The notes under the pieces were generated by a model that searched no databases, was not told the origin of the DNA, and worked only from the letters and a program-made list of their open reading frames with translations. Source: CAURMH01 sp963525745 (lineage in GTDB: Bacteria > Pseudomonadota > Gammaproteobacteria > Enterobacterales > Pasteurellaceae). Taken from it: 13,545 bases of DNA. Below are positions 1 to 4,713 of this stretch, piece after piece. Each line of letters starts with the position of its first letter. Within the stretch, counting starts at the first letter, position 1. The DNA lies in assembly GCA_963525745.1 (NCBI GenBank), contig CAURMH010000042.1, forward strand, positions 1 through 13,545, read 5' to 3'. The translations under genes were made by a program, and so were the position numbers.

Positions 1-407
1 GCGTGTTTGTCGGTGTGCGTACCGCAAATGAACAAGAAAAAGCCGACATCATCGCTGATCTCACGCAAAACGGTTTCGATGTGGAGGATATGTCTGATGA
101 TGACATCGCCAAAACCCATGTGCGTTATTTAATGGGCGGACGGGTGGCAGGACATCACGAGCGTTTATACACTTTCGAGTTCCCGGAACAAAAAGGCGCG
201 TTGTTAAGATTCTTAGAAACCCTGCAAAATCGCTGGAATATCTCTCTCTTTCATTACCGTGCTCACGGGGCGGATTACGGCAATATCCTCGCCGGTTTTC
301 AACTGGGACAAGGCAGTACTGCCGAATTCGATCAGGTATTGGAACAGCTGGGTTATGTATATCAAAATGTGACTGATAGTAAATCTTACCGCTATTTTTT
401 AAGGTAA
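1..407 (+). CDS. ilvA: Threonine dehydratase (deaminase), C-terminal part; 5' end outside window
   Basis: Biosynthetic threonine deaminase converts L-threonine to 2-oxobutanoate and ammonia, the first committed step of isoleucine synthesis, in the cytoplasm. Only about 134 C-terminal residues are present; the reading frame is open to the left edge, so the PLP-binding catalytic domain lies outside the window. What remains is the ACT-like regulatory region that binds isoleucine and valine: the stretches HHERLYTFEFPEQKGALLRF and NRWNISLFHYRAHGADYGNI are typical of the second ACT-like subdomain, and the ending YVYQNVTDSKSYRYFL is the usual IlvA carboxy terminus. The GTG at position 3 is an internal valine codon, not a start. 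No strong terminator follows. The gene to its right, sxy, has its own promoter, so the two are probably separate transcription units. Identification rests on recognition of the family sequence. Confidence 0.93.
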   Translation, partial: VFVGVRTANEQEKADIIADLTQNGFDVEDMSDDDIAKTHVRYLMGGRVAGHHERLYTFEFPEQKGALLRFLETLQNRWNISLFHYRAHGADYGNILAGFQLGQGSTAEFDQVLEQLGYVYQNVTDSKSYRYFLR

Positions 408-464
408 ATAAGATTACTTATAGTTTATTGTTTCTTAAGTCATGAGTTTTTTGAAAGAAAAATT

Positions 465-494
465 TTAATTTTGTGACGCAGATCACAAAATTAA
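465..494. promoter_or_regulatory. CRP (cAMP receptor protein) binding site upstream of sxy
   Basis: A perfect inverted repeat with 12-base arms (TTAATTTTGTGA and TCACAAAATTAA) around a 6-base centre CGCAGA. The core is the canonical TGTGA-N6-TCACA, the CRP-N type, not the TGCGA (CRP-S) type that needs Sxy. Its centre, near 479.5, lies about 60-62 bases upstream of the start expected from the -10 box at 528-533, the usual class I activator position. CRP control of sxy is established in Haemophilus influenzae; here it is inferred from the site. Confidence 0.93.
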
Positions 495-525
495 GAATAA
501 GTTTTAGTAATAATGCGCGAGACAT

Positions 526-533
526 GGTATAAA
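526..533 (+). promoter_or_regulatory. Extended -10 promoter element of sxy
   Basis: TATAAA at 528-533 is preceded by TGG, forming an extended -10 (TGnTATAAA). No good -35 hexamer is seen 17-18 bases upstream, which fits a promoter that depends on CRP bound at 465-494. Transcription would begin near 540, giving a leader of about 90 bases before the sxy ATG at 632. Confidence 0.6.
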
Positions 534-540
534 TAATCAC

Positions 541-631
541 CTTTTTGGAAATTACTTTCCTTAACTAAATCAAAAACTTTAAGTTTTTGGTCCGTACATC
601 ACAATACTAAGGCATTGACTGAAGAGGGTTT
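541..631 (+). promoter_or_regulatory. Structured 5' leader of sxy mRNA
   Basis: Two hairpins are directly visible. GGAAA-TTAC-TTTCC spans 547-560, and CAAAAAC-TTTAA-GTTTTTG spans 571-589 (the full palindrome is CAAAAACTT T AAGTTTTTG). The arm CAAAAA at 571-576 could instead pair with TTTTTG at 542-547, so two mutually exclusive folds exist. A purine-rich GAGGG at 624-628 lies only three bases from the ATG, a tight and probably weak ribosome site. In H. influenzae, sxy translation is known to be limited by structure in the mRNA 5' region. That this leader acts the same way is inference. Confidence 0.5.
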
Positions 632-1294
632 ATGAATCGTTTAAATCTCTGTAAACAGCACTTAGATTCTATCTGTGCTCAATTAAATAATTTAGTTGGT
701 AATATCACATATAAACATCTTTTTACGGGGTATGGGTTATACCATAGTAAAGTAGATATGTTTGCAGTAGTGCAAGGTGGAAGGTTGTACATAAGAGCCG
801 AGGGCAGCTTAGAAAGTACTTTCCTCAAATTGGGAGGGGTTCCCTTTACGACGGATGAATTAAATAAGCGTTTTGCATTATCGCATTACTATTGCTTTGA
901 GGATTCTGTTTTAAAAGATACTACTTTATTAAAAAAACTTGTCATTTCATCAATAAAGCAAGTTAGAGAGCAAAAAATTGATAAGGCTTTACATAAAGCT
1001 AAGAGTATTAGAGAGTTACCTAATTTTACTGCCAGGCATGAGAAGGTTTTGGCGTTAATTGGTATCACAACGGTAGATGAGTTTAAAGCCGTTGGTCCAG
1101 AAGAGGTGTTTGTTCGTCTAAAAAAGCAAGGAGTTCAAGTTAGTTTGAATTACTACTGGAAGTTACTTGGAGCGTTCCTTAATAAAAATAGTGAGTTTCT
1201 TACTGAAGCTGAAAAGGAAAAAGGGCTAGAGAAACTTAGTGAGCTGCTTGCTGCTAATGGATTTAGGAGATATAAAATACCAAAAGATGCTTAA
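632..1294 (+). CDS. sxy: Sxy/TfoX competence regulator
   Basis: Sxy (TfoX) is the master activator of natural competence in Pasteurellaceae. It acts with cAMP-CRP at CRP-S promoters to turn on DNA-uptake and processing genes. The 220-residue product matches the family's usual length (about 210-220). An N-terminal TfoX_N-like domain (about residues 8-105; features LFTGYGLYHSKVDMFAVVQGGRLYIR) is followed by a TfoX_C-like helical domain (about 115-205; features IRELPNFTARHEKVLALIGI, then a TVDEFKAVGPEEVF helix-hairpin-helix-like stretch). The ATG at 632 follows GAGGG at close spacing; no better start lies nearby. The gene stands alone: the CRP site, extended -10 box and structured leader lie upstream, and strong hairpins follow the stop codon. 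The flanking window holds many uptake signal sequences, the substrate preference of the machinery it controls. Confidence 0.93.
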   Translation: MNRLNLCKQHLDSICAQLNNLVGNITYKHLFTGYGLYHSKVDMFAVVQGGRLYIRAEGSLESTFLKLGGVPFTTDELNKRFALSHYYCFEDSVLKDTTLLKKLVISSIKQVREQKIDKALHKAKSIRELPNFTARHEKVLALIGITTVDEFKAVGPEEVFVRLKKQGVQVSLNYYWKLLGAFLNKNSEFLTEAEKEKGLEKLSELLAANGFRRYKIPKDA

Positions 1295-1332
1295 AAAAGC
1301 ATCAATTAATTCCTTTGTTTAACAAAGGAATT
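1286..1332 (+). terminator. Two consecutive hairpins at the end of sxy
   Basis: GATGCTT-AAAA-AAGCATC (1286-1303) contains the sxy stop codon in its loop region. It is followed by a long perfect inverted repeat at 1308-1332, with arms AATTCCTTTGTT and AACAAAGGAATT around a single T. Neither is followed by a clear U-run on the plus strand, so they may stabilise the 3' end or pause RNA polymerase; the classical terminator is the next element. Confidence 0.45.
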
Positions 1333-1361
1333 GCAAAGTATTTCAAAAGGTTATAATCCAG

Positions 1362-1420
1362 AAAAATGACGACGCAGAGTTGTGAATTAAAGGTTTTACA
1401 ATTGCGTCGTTATTTTTTTT
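1362..1420 (+). terminator. Strong Rho-independent terminator downstream of sxy
   Basis: The outer stem pairs AAAAATGACGACGCA (1362-1376) with TGCGTCGTTATTTTT (1403-1417): 15 pairs including one G-U. An inner stem pairs TTGTGAA with TTTACAA. T's run from 1413 to 1420. The 5' arm begins with an A-run, so the structure could also terminate transcripts arriving from the opposite direction. Confidence 0.85.
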
Positions 1421-1493
1421 GCTCTTTAATGTGGGGTAGTGGCAATATTTGCATAGATAGAAACAAAAAATTTGGTGCGAAAAAATGCGGTGA

Positions 1494-1523
1494 AGTCCCT
1501 GTTTATGGGGCTTTGTTGTTTTT
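1494..1523 (+). terminator. Possible second terminator hairpin
   Basis: AGTCCC (1494-1499) pairs with GGGGCT (1507-1512) with one G-U pair and a 7-base loop, followed by the T-rich tail TTGTTGTTTTTA. No gene obviously needs it. It could end a short unrecognised transcript from 1421 onwards or be a remnant of a lost gene. Confidence 0.35.
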
Positions 1524-1537
1524 AGGGGGTAGTAGTT

Positions 1538-1621
1538 ATGCAAATAATGAAAATGGTGAGAATTGGTGAAAAAATTGTCGGAAATTGTGTTTTTATTTGC
1601 ATAGTAATGGGCAGTTTTTAA
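1538..1621 (+). CDS. Tiny hydrophobic ORF with a good ribosome site (doubtful gene or signal-peptide remnant)
   Basis: A 27-codon ORF starts with ATG at 1538, eight bases after AGGGGG (1524-1529), a good Shine-Dalgarno sequence. The product (MQIMKMVRIGEKIVGNCVFI then CIVMGSF) has a basic N-terminal part and a hydrophobic stretch from about residue 13, like the start of a signal peptide or a single membrane segment. It stops at TAA in 1619-1621, where a signal peptide would normally continue. The decayed fragment that begins nearby at 1657 opens with YASA-VD, which could be a signal-peptidase site. The two could be one secreted-protein gene broken by frameshift, but the intervening 36 bases do not show this convincingly. 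I do not recognise a family. It may equally be chance. Confidence 0.25.
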   Translation: MQIMKMVRIGEKIVGNCVFICIVMGSF

Positions 1622-1656
1622 ACATTTTTAAAAATCGCTTTCATTAATAACGACAC

Positions 1657-1860
1657 TATGCTTCTGCCGTTGATATCAGACCGGAACAAGGTAGCTTAAA
1701 AGTTTATGACCTAAAAGGAAATTTACTTGGCGCTGCATCAAGATGAAATTAACCCCATTCGGAGAAAGAAAATGAAAGAATAGCTCGCCAAATTTATGGA
1801 GCTAAAAGGGATAATCCAAACACAGGTATCAAAAGCTTTCGGAAATCCTACCTGGTAGTT
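1657..1860 (+). pseudogene. Decayed protein-coding remnant with two compensating frameshifts
   Basis: Reading in one frame from 1657 gives a protein-like segment, YASAVDIRPEQGSLKVYDLK then GNLLGAASR, ended by TGA at 1744 and a further TAA at 1750. From 1753 the same frame resumes with protein-like text containing EKENERIARQIYGAKRDNPN and then TGIKSFRKSYLVVS. The bases between the two parts read DEINPIR in the +1 frame (from 1742), so a one-base gain followed by a one-base loss would join all three into a single sequence. This is what a decaying gene looks like. No start codon or ribosome site is attached to it, and the end is ill defined (the frame stays open to 1965). The family is not recognised; the DLKGNLLGAAS phrase recalls secreted or toxin-like proteins only loosely. 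Function unknown. Confidence 0.4.
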
Positions 1861-1955
1861 AGCCAATATTTATTAAAAGGCATTTATAGTTTTTTGTTTT
1901 TAGCCAATATAAAAATGTCCGGTAGGGGAAAATCAAAAATACATTCAAAATCAAC

Positions 1956-1982
1956 CGCCCTTTAGGGCGAATGTGATTCGCC
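1956..1982. repeat. REP-like palindromic element
   Basis: CGCCC-TTTA-GGGCG (1956-1969) overlaps GGCGAAT-GTG-ATTCGCC (1966-1982), followed by TCTACA. The central GGCG can pair left or right but not both. The string GGGCGAATxxxATTCGCC(C)CTACA resembles a family of short interspersed palindromes seen in many bacteria. Whether it is repeated elsewhere in this genome cannot be seen here; there is no second copy in the window. Confidence 0.5.
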
Positions 1983-2014
1983 TCTACAAATAAATTCCTA
2001 AATTTTCAAGTTCG

Positions 2015-2081
2015 AAGGAGTATACTCCTTTTACTTCCTGTTGACATAGGAAGTAAATATATCTTGGATAAAATTAAGGAG
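2015..2081 (+). promoter_or_regulatory. Promoter region of the small exported protein, with palindromic candidate operators
   Basis: A perfect 16-base palindrome AAGGAGTATACTCCTT (2015-2030) directly abuts a second inverted repeat with arms TTACTTCCT (2031-2039) and AGGAAGTAA (2048-2056). The consensus -35 hexamer TTGACA (2041-2046) lies exactly in the 8-base loop of the second repeat. TGGATA (2065-2070), 18 bases later, is an acceptable -10 match. All four arms are variants of AGGA(A)GTA. A good Shine-Dalgarno AAGGAG (2076-2081) lies five bases before the ATG; the -10 lies very close to it, so the leader would be short, and the true start could differ. Confidence 0.5.
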
Positions 2082-2086
2082 TTAGA

Positions 2087-2284
2087 ATGAAAAGTGTATT
2101 TTCTAAATTTTTATTGGTATTTGTTATGTTAGGTTTTGTAAATATATCTTATGCCACAATGGGATTTTTAAAGCGTGAAGAAGTTAGTGGATTGAATAAG
2201 ATTTGCTACTATGATGTTTTAGGGTCTATGAAAACAGTGAATGTTCCATCTCACGTCCTTTGTCCTGTCACTTATGATTTCTAA
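2087..2284 (+). CDS. Small exported two-cysteine protein, function unknown
   Basis: The 65-residue product begins with a clear signal peptide: Lys2 and Lys7, a hydrophobic core from about residue 8 to 20, and a SYA cleavage motif, so signal peptidase I would cut after Ala23. The mature part is about 42 residues with two cysteines (Cys40 and Cys59) spaced to form one disulfide, and the motif NKICYYDVLGS. It would be periplasmic or secreted. The start is supported by AAGGAG at 2076-2081, five bases before the ATG. It is a single-gene unit: hairpins lie upstream and a 7-bp hairpin follows the stop. I do not assign a function. The NKICYYD...LCP layout gives an impression of a conserved small family of unknown role, but I cannot confirm that here. 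The neighbours are decayed fragments, so this may be the one intact survivor of an accessory cassette. Confidence 0.7.
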   Translation: MKSVFSKFLLVFVMLGFVNISYATMGFLKREEVSGLNKICYYDVLGSMKTVNVPSHVLCPVTYDF

Positions 2285-2290
2285 TAGGTA

Positions 2291-2311
2291 GTATTATTTT
2301 ATGAATAATAC
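2291..2311 (+). terminator. Weak hairpin after the small exported protein
   Basis: GTATTAT (2291-2297) pairs with ATAATAC (2305-2311) around a 7-base loop, beginning seven bases after the stop codon. There is no U-run, and the stem is all A-T except its end pair, so termination would be weak. Confidence 0.3.
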
Positions 2312-2505
2312 GTATTAGAGCATTCATTTAATGCAGCATTATTTACTACCTTCTCAATAACTTCAGTTATTTCATCAAATGTTCTAGCAGGATAATCATC
2401 AAATAAATCTTCTATTGTGGAAATTAAGAAATATTCAAATATAGAGTTAATGAATATTTTGGAGTCAAAGTCTATTGGCGCTAAATATCTTGGAGGCTCC
2501 AGCAA
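2299..2505 (-). CDS. Possible minus-strand ORF fragment, acidic helical protein, unknown
   Basis: A minus-strand frame is open from about 2573 to the TAA at 2299-2301. It has no ATG; the first usable start is a TTG at 2505 (68 codons), without a convincing ribosome site. The C-terminal half (FEYFLISTIEDLFDDYPART, then FDEITEVIEKVV) looks like amphipathic acidic helices, as in many small immunity-type proteins, but no family is recognised. The plus strand over the same bases is also open and protein-like in part (see the feature at 2517-2821), so only one of the two, or neither, is real. If it is a gene fragment, its 5' end is lost. Low confidence. Confidence 0.22.
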   Translation of the reverse strand: MLEPPRYLAPIDFDSKIFINSIFEYFLISTIEDLFDDYPARTFDEITEVIEKVVNNAALNECSNTYYS

Positions 2506-2516
2506 TGCGTTTTTAG

Positions 2517-2821
2517 TTGATATCAGGGGCTCAAGGTTGGTATTACAACAACGAAGGTTACGATAACTTTTTTAATAAAGATTAAGTTTGGCAAAAAAAT
2601 ATCTATTGAAAAACTCAGCCAATGGGTTATGTCATGATGATCATGAGTGGGGAGTAAAGATTCCCTATGTAGGGGTAGATAAAAACGGTAAAGAGTTAGT
2701 TGTATCATATTCTATCGCTTTTACTGAAGGTGTATATAAGCAACAAATTGAAGCCGGGGTAGCTTATTTTTAGGTGTTCTCTGATTTACTTAAAGAAGAT
2801 CTCCCAAAATTCGAATACTAA
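2517..2821 (+). pseudogene. Broken gene remnant, unknown family, ending at a terminator
   Basis: Several short frames on this strand look like parts of genes broken by indels. From 2517 the frame reads ISGAQGWYYNNEGYDNFFNK and stops at 2583. An upstream frame, open from about 2397, carries SIGAKYLGGSSNAFLVDI and would join it by a one-base shift near 2522. From about 2588 a frame reads EWGVKIPYVGVDKNGKELVV then SYSIAFTEGVYKQQIEAGVA, stops at TAG (2771-2773), and continues in the same frame as VFSDLLKEDLPKFEY to TAA (2819-2821). That last stop sits eight bases before a strong terminator, where the true end of a gene would be expected. No ATG with a ribosome site starts any part. The TTG at 2588 could begin a 61-residue product, but the in-frame nonsense codon argues for decay. 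One gene or two cannot be decided. Function unknown. Confidence 0.4.
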
Positions 2822-2828
2822 TAATCTA

Positions 2829-2857
2829 AGCTCCACACACATACGTGGGGCTTTTTT
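2829..2857 (+). terminator. Strong Rho-independent terminator
   Basis: AGCTCCAC (2829-2836) pairs with GTGGGGCT (2845-2852), eight pairs with one T-G, around an 8-base loop, followed by an uninterrupted T-run to 2857. It follows the presumed original stop codon of the broken gene by eight bases, showing that a plus-strand transcript once ended here. Confidence 0.85.
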
Positions 2858-2884
2858 ACCTATTCCCTCATCTTGTGTCATAAT
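2855..2884 (+). promoter_or_regulatory. Possible promoter of the small ORF at 2918
   Basis: TTTACC (2855-2860) and CATAAT (2879-2884) are separated by 18 bases, a fair sigma-70 match. Transcription would start near 2890, about 28 bases upstream of an ATG with a good ribosome site. The -35 overlaps the T-run of the preceding terminator. Confidence 0.35.
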
Positions 2885-2917
2885 CATCCCAAAATGAGCC
2901 TAAAAATAGGAGAAACT

Positions 2918-3112
2918 ATGACCGCACTTAATATTTTAATTTACCCTGGTGATCACATTAAAGTCATTACCTTTTTGTTCATAAAAAACACCTATATTCG
3001 AATGTATTATCTTAGAAGTAGGCATTTTCACAAATTGTGGGGTAGTTCTAACAGAAAAAATGTTGGCCCGAAGATGGGAATCTTTTTGTTGAAATTTTCT
3101 TTCTTGAGTTGA
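2918..3112 (+). CDS. Small basic ORF, doubtful
   Basis: ATG at 2918 follows AGGAG (2908-2912) with five-base spacing, and a fair promoter lies just upstream, so the start region looks genuine. The 64-residue product begins MTALNILIYPGDHIKVITF; codons 2-4 are encoded by an uptake signal sequence (2921-2929). The rest (rich in Lys, Arg, Phe, Tyr; no clear domain) does not look like a folded protein family that I recognise. The minus strand of the same bases is also open for 61 codons (2936-3121) but lacks a ribosome site. The most likely reading is the beginning of a lost gene now running into non-coding sequence, but a real small protein is not excluded. Confidence 0.28.
   Translation: MTALNILIYPGDHIKVITFLFIKNTYIRMYYLRSRHFHKLWGSSNRKNVGPKMGIFLLKFSFLS
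2921..2929 (-). repeat. DNA uptake signal sequence core
   Basis: ACCGCACTT, the exact reverse complement of AAGTGCGGT, the 9-base Hin-type uptake signal core. It lies just after the ATG of the small ORF at 2918, so ATGACCGCACTT reads Met-Thr-Ala-Leu. Confidence 0.9.
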
Positions 3113-3288
3113 AAAATTCATAATTAAGAATCACTTTTCCTTACAAGCGTAAAATCAATGGAGATTATGATATTTTTAAACTATTGGGTCTTTATGCGAG
3201 TGACTAGACTTTGACCTACATCTTAATTGACTATTTTGTTTACTACACCTTATCATTTTACACACGATTATTAATTGTGAAAATTAAG
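3113..3288. other. AT-rich intergenic stretch with a short coding-like fragment
   Basis: No gene is supported here. One plus-strand frame (about 3128-3211) reads LRITFPYKRKINGDYDIFKL then LGLYASD before a TAG; it looks like a protein C-terminus but has no start. Near the miaB stop, ATTTTACACA (3255-3264) and TGTGAAAAT (3276-3284) form an imperfect hairpin with one bulged base. It has no T-run in either direction and might serve as a weak 3' structure for miaB. Confidence 0.35.
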
Positions 3289-4713
3289 CTATCCTTGATA
3301 TCGGCCGACACCTAATTCATCTTCTTTGCGGGTACGATTTATCACTTCTAGTGGTGATTGATTAATACGTAATTCCATACCGTCTTCGGTACGAATGACT
3401 TCTCCACGCAAAGAATTGGTATAGACATCGGTAATTTTGACATCAACAAATTTCCCTATCATGTCAGGTGAACCTTGAAAATTAACAATACGGTTATTTT
3501 CTGTGCGTCCTGTTAATTCCATAATATCTTTTTTGGACGGGCCTTCTACGAGGATGCGTTGCTCAGTCCCCAGCATTCGACGACTGTATTGTGCTGCTTG
3601 TTGATTAATACGTTCTTGTAATATGTAAAGTCGCTGTTTCTTTTCTTCTTCGGAAACATTATCTTCCATATCCGCCGCAGGTGTACCCGGACGAGCCGAA
3701 TAGATAAAACTGAAACTCATATCAAAATTTACTTGTGAGATGAGGTTCATTGTTTGTTCAAATTCTTCTCCCGTTTCTCCAGGAAAGCCCACAATAAAAT
3801 CTGAACTGATTTGAATGTTGGGACGTACTGCGCGTAATTTGCGAATAATTGATTTATATTCTAGTGCCGTATGGCCTCGTTTCATCATCGTTAAGATTCG
3901 ATCAGAACCAGATTGAACCGGTAAATGAACAAAGCTGACCAATTCAGGCGTATCGCGATAAACATCAATAATATCGTCAGTAAATTCGATCGGATGACTC
4001 GTGGTAAAACGTAGTCGATCGATACCATCAATTGCGGCAACTAAACGCAGCAATTCTGCAAAGGTACAGACTCCACCGTTGTGGGTTGGTCCTCGGTAAG
4101 CATTTACATTTTGTCCTAATAAATTAACTTCTCGGACCCCTTGTGCAGCAAGTTGAGCAATTTCAAATAATACGTCGTCTAATGGCCGGCTGACTTCTTC
4201 ACCACGAGTGTAAGGAACGACACAATAAGTGCAGTATTTGTTACAACCTTCCATAATTGATACAAAGGCGGTTGGCCCCTCTGCTTTAGGTTCTGGCAGA
4301 CGATCAAATTTTTCAATCTCGGGAAAACTCACATCTACGACCGCACTTTTTCCGCCACGAATTTGATTGATCATTTCGGGTAGGCGATGAAGTGTTTGAG
4401 GTCCAAAAACAATATCTACATACGGGGCTCGAGCACGAATTTGTTCTCCTTCTTGGGAGGCAACACAGCCACCGACACCGATAACTAATTGTGGATTTTG
4501 TTTTTTTAGTTCTTTCCAGCGACCTAATTGGTGAAAGACTTTTTCCTGCGCCTTTTCTCGAATAGAGCAGGTGTTTAGTAATAAGACATCAGCTTCTTCA
4601 GGAATATCGGTTAATTCTAAGCCATGCGTCGTTAACAGGAGATCGGCCATTTTAGATGAATCATATTCGTTCATCTGGCAACCCCATGTTTTGATGTGTA
4701 GTTTTTGTGTCAT
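3289..4713 (-). CDS. miaB: tRNA-2-methylthio-N6-dimethylallyladenosine synthase
   Basis: MiaB is a radical-SAM methylthiotransferase that converts i6A37 to ms2i6A37 in tRNAs reading UNN codons. The 474-residue length is that of the E. coli enzyme. The N-terminal UPF0004 domain carries the three cysteines that hold the auxiliary 4Fe-4S cluster (Cys12 in WGCQMN, Cys49 in LNTCSIRE, Cys83 in GVGGCVASQ). The radical-SAM domain has CNKYCTYC with Cys157, Cys161 and Cys164. A C-terminal TRAM domain (about residues 375-440, around QRILVEGPSKKD...LTGRTENNRIV) binds tRNA. ATG at 4711-4713 gives the conserved start MTQKLHIKTWGCQMNEYDS; its ribosome site is poor (no clear AGG upstream). It lies 136 bases downstream of dapF on the same strand and may be cotranscribed or have its own promoter. 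An uptake signal sequence is embedded at 4340-4348. All key residues are present. Confidence 0.97.
   Translation of the reverse strand: MTQKLHIKTWGCQMNEYDSSKMADLLLTTHGLELTDIPEEADVLLLNTCSIREKAQEKVFHQLGRWKELKKQNPQLVIGVGGCVASQEGEQIRARAPYVDIVFGPQTLHRLPEMINQIRGGKSAVVDVSFPEIEKFDRLPEPKAEGPTAFVSIMEGCNKYCTYCVVPYTRGEEVSRPLDDVLFEIAQLAAQGVREVNLLGQNVNAYRGPTHNGGVCTFAELLRLVAAIDGIDRLRFTTSHPIEFTDDIIDVYRDTPELVSFVHLPVQSGSDRILTMMKRGHTALEYKSIIRKLRAVRPNIQISSDFIVGFPGETGEEFEQTMNLISQVNFDMSFSFIYSARPGTPAADMEDNVSEEEKKQRLYILQERINQQAAQYSRRMLGTEQRILVEGPSKKDIMELTGRTENNRIVNFQGSPDMIGKFVDVKITDVYTNSLRGEVIRTEDGMELRINQSPLEVINRTRKEDELGVGRYQG
4340..4348 (-). repeat. DNA uptake signal sequence core inside miaB
   Basis: ACCGCACTT, the exact reverse complement of AAGTGCGGT, within the coding region around codons 122-125 (GKSAVVD). 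On the minus strand it continues as the Hin-type core followed by CG rather than CA, so it is a partial match to the longer consensus. Confidence 0.85.

Noticed and set aside
408..464. Terminator for ilvA (ACTTA...TAAGT followed later by T's)
   Set aside because: Only five A-T-rich pairs with a large loop, and the T-run is displaced; not convincing.
1343..1569. Overlapping plus and minus ORFs of about 66 codons over 1343-1569
   Set aside because: Both run through the strong terminator hairpin, have no believable ribosome site and show no family-like sequence.
1430..3046. Direct repeat TGTGGGGTAGT at 1430-1440 and 3036-3046 as insertion footprints flanking the accessory block
   Set aside because: An 11-base repeat pair is expected by chance several times in a window of this size, and no integrase, att core or extended match accompanies it.
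2936..3121. Minus-strand 61-codon ORF opposite the small ORF at 2918
   Set aside because: It has an ATG but no properly spaced Shine-Dalgarno and no recognisable family; kept only as a note under the opposite-strand ORF.
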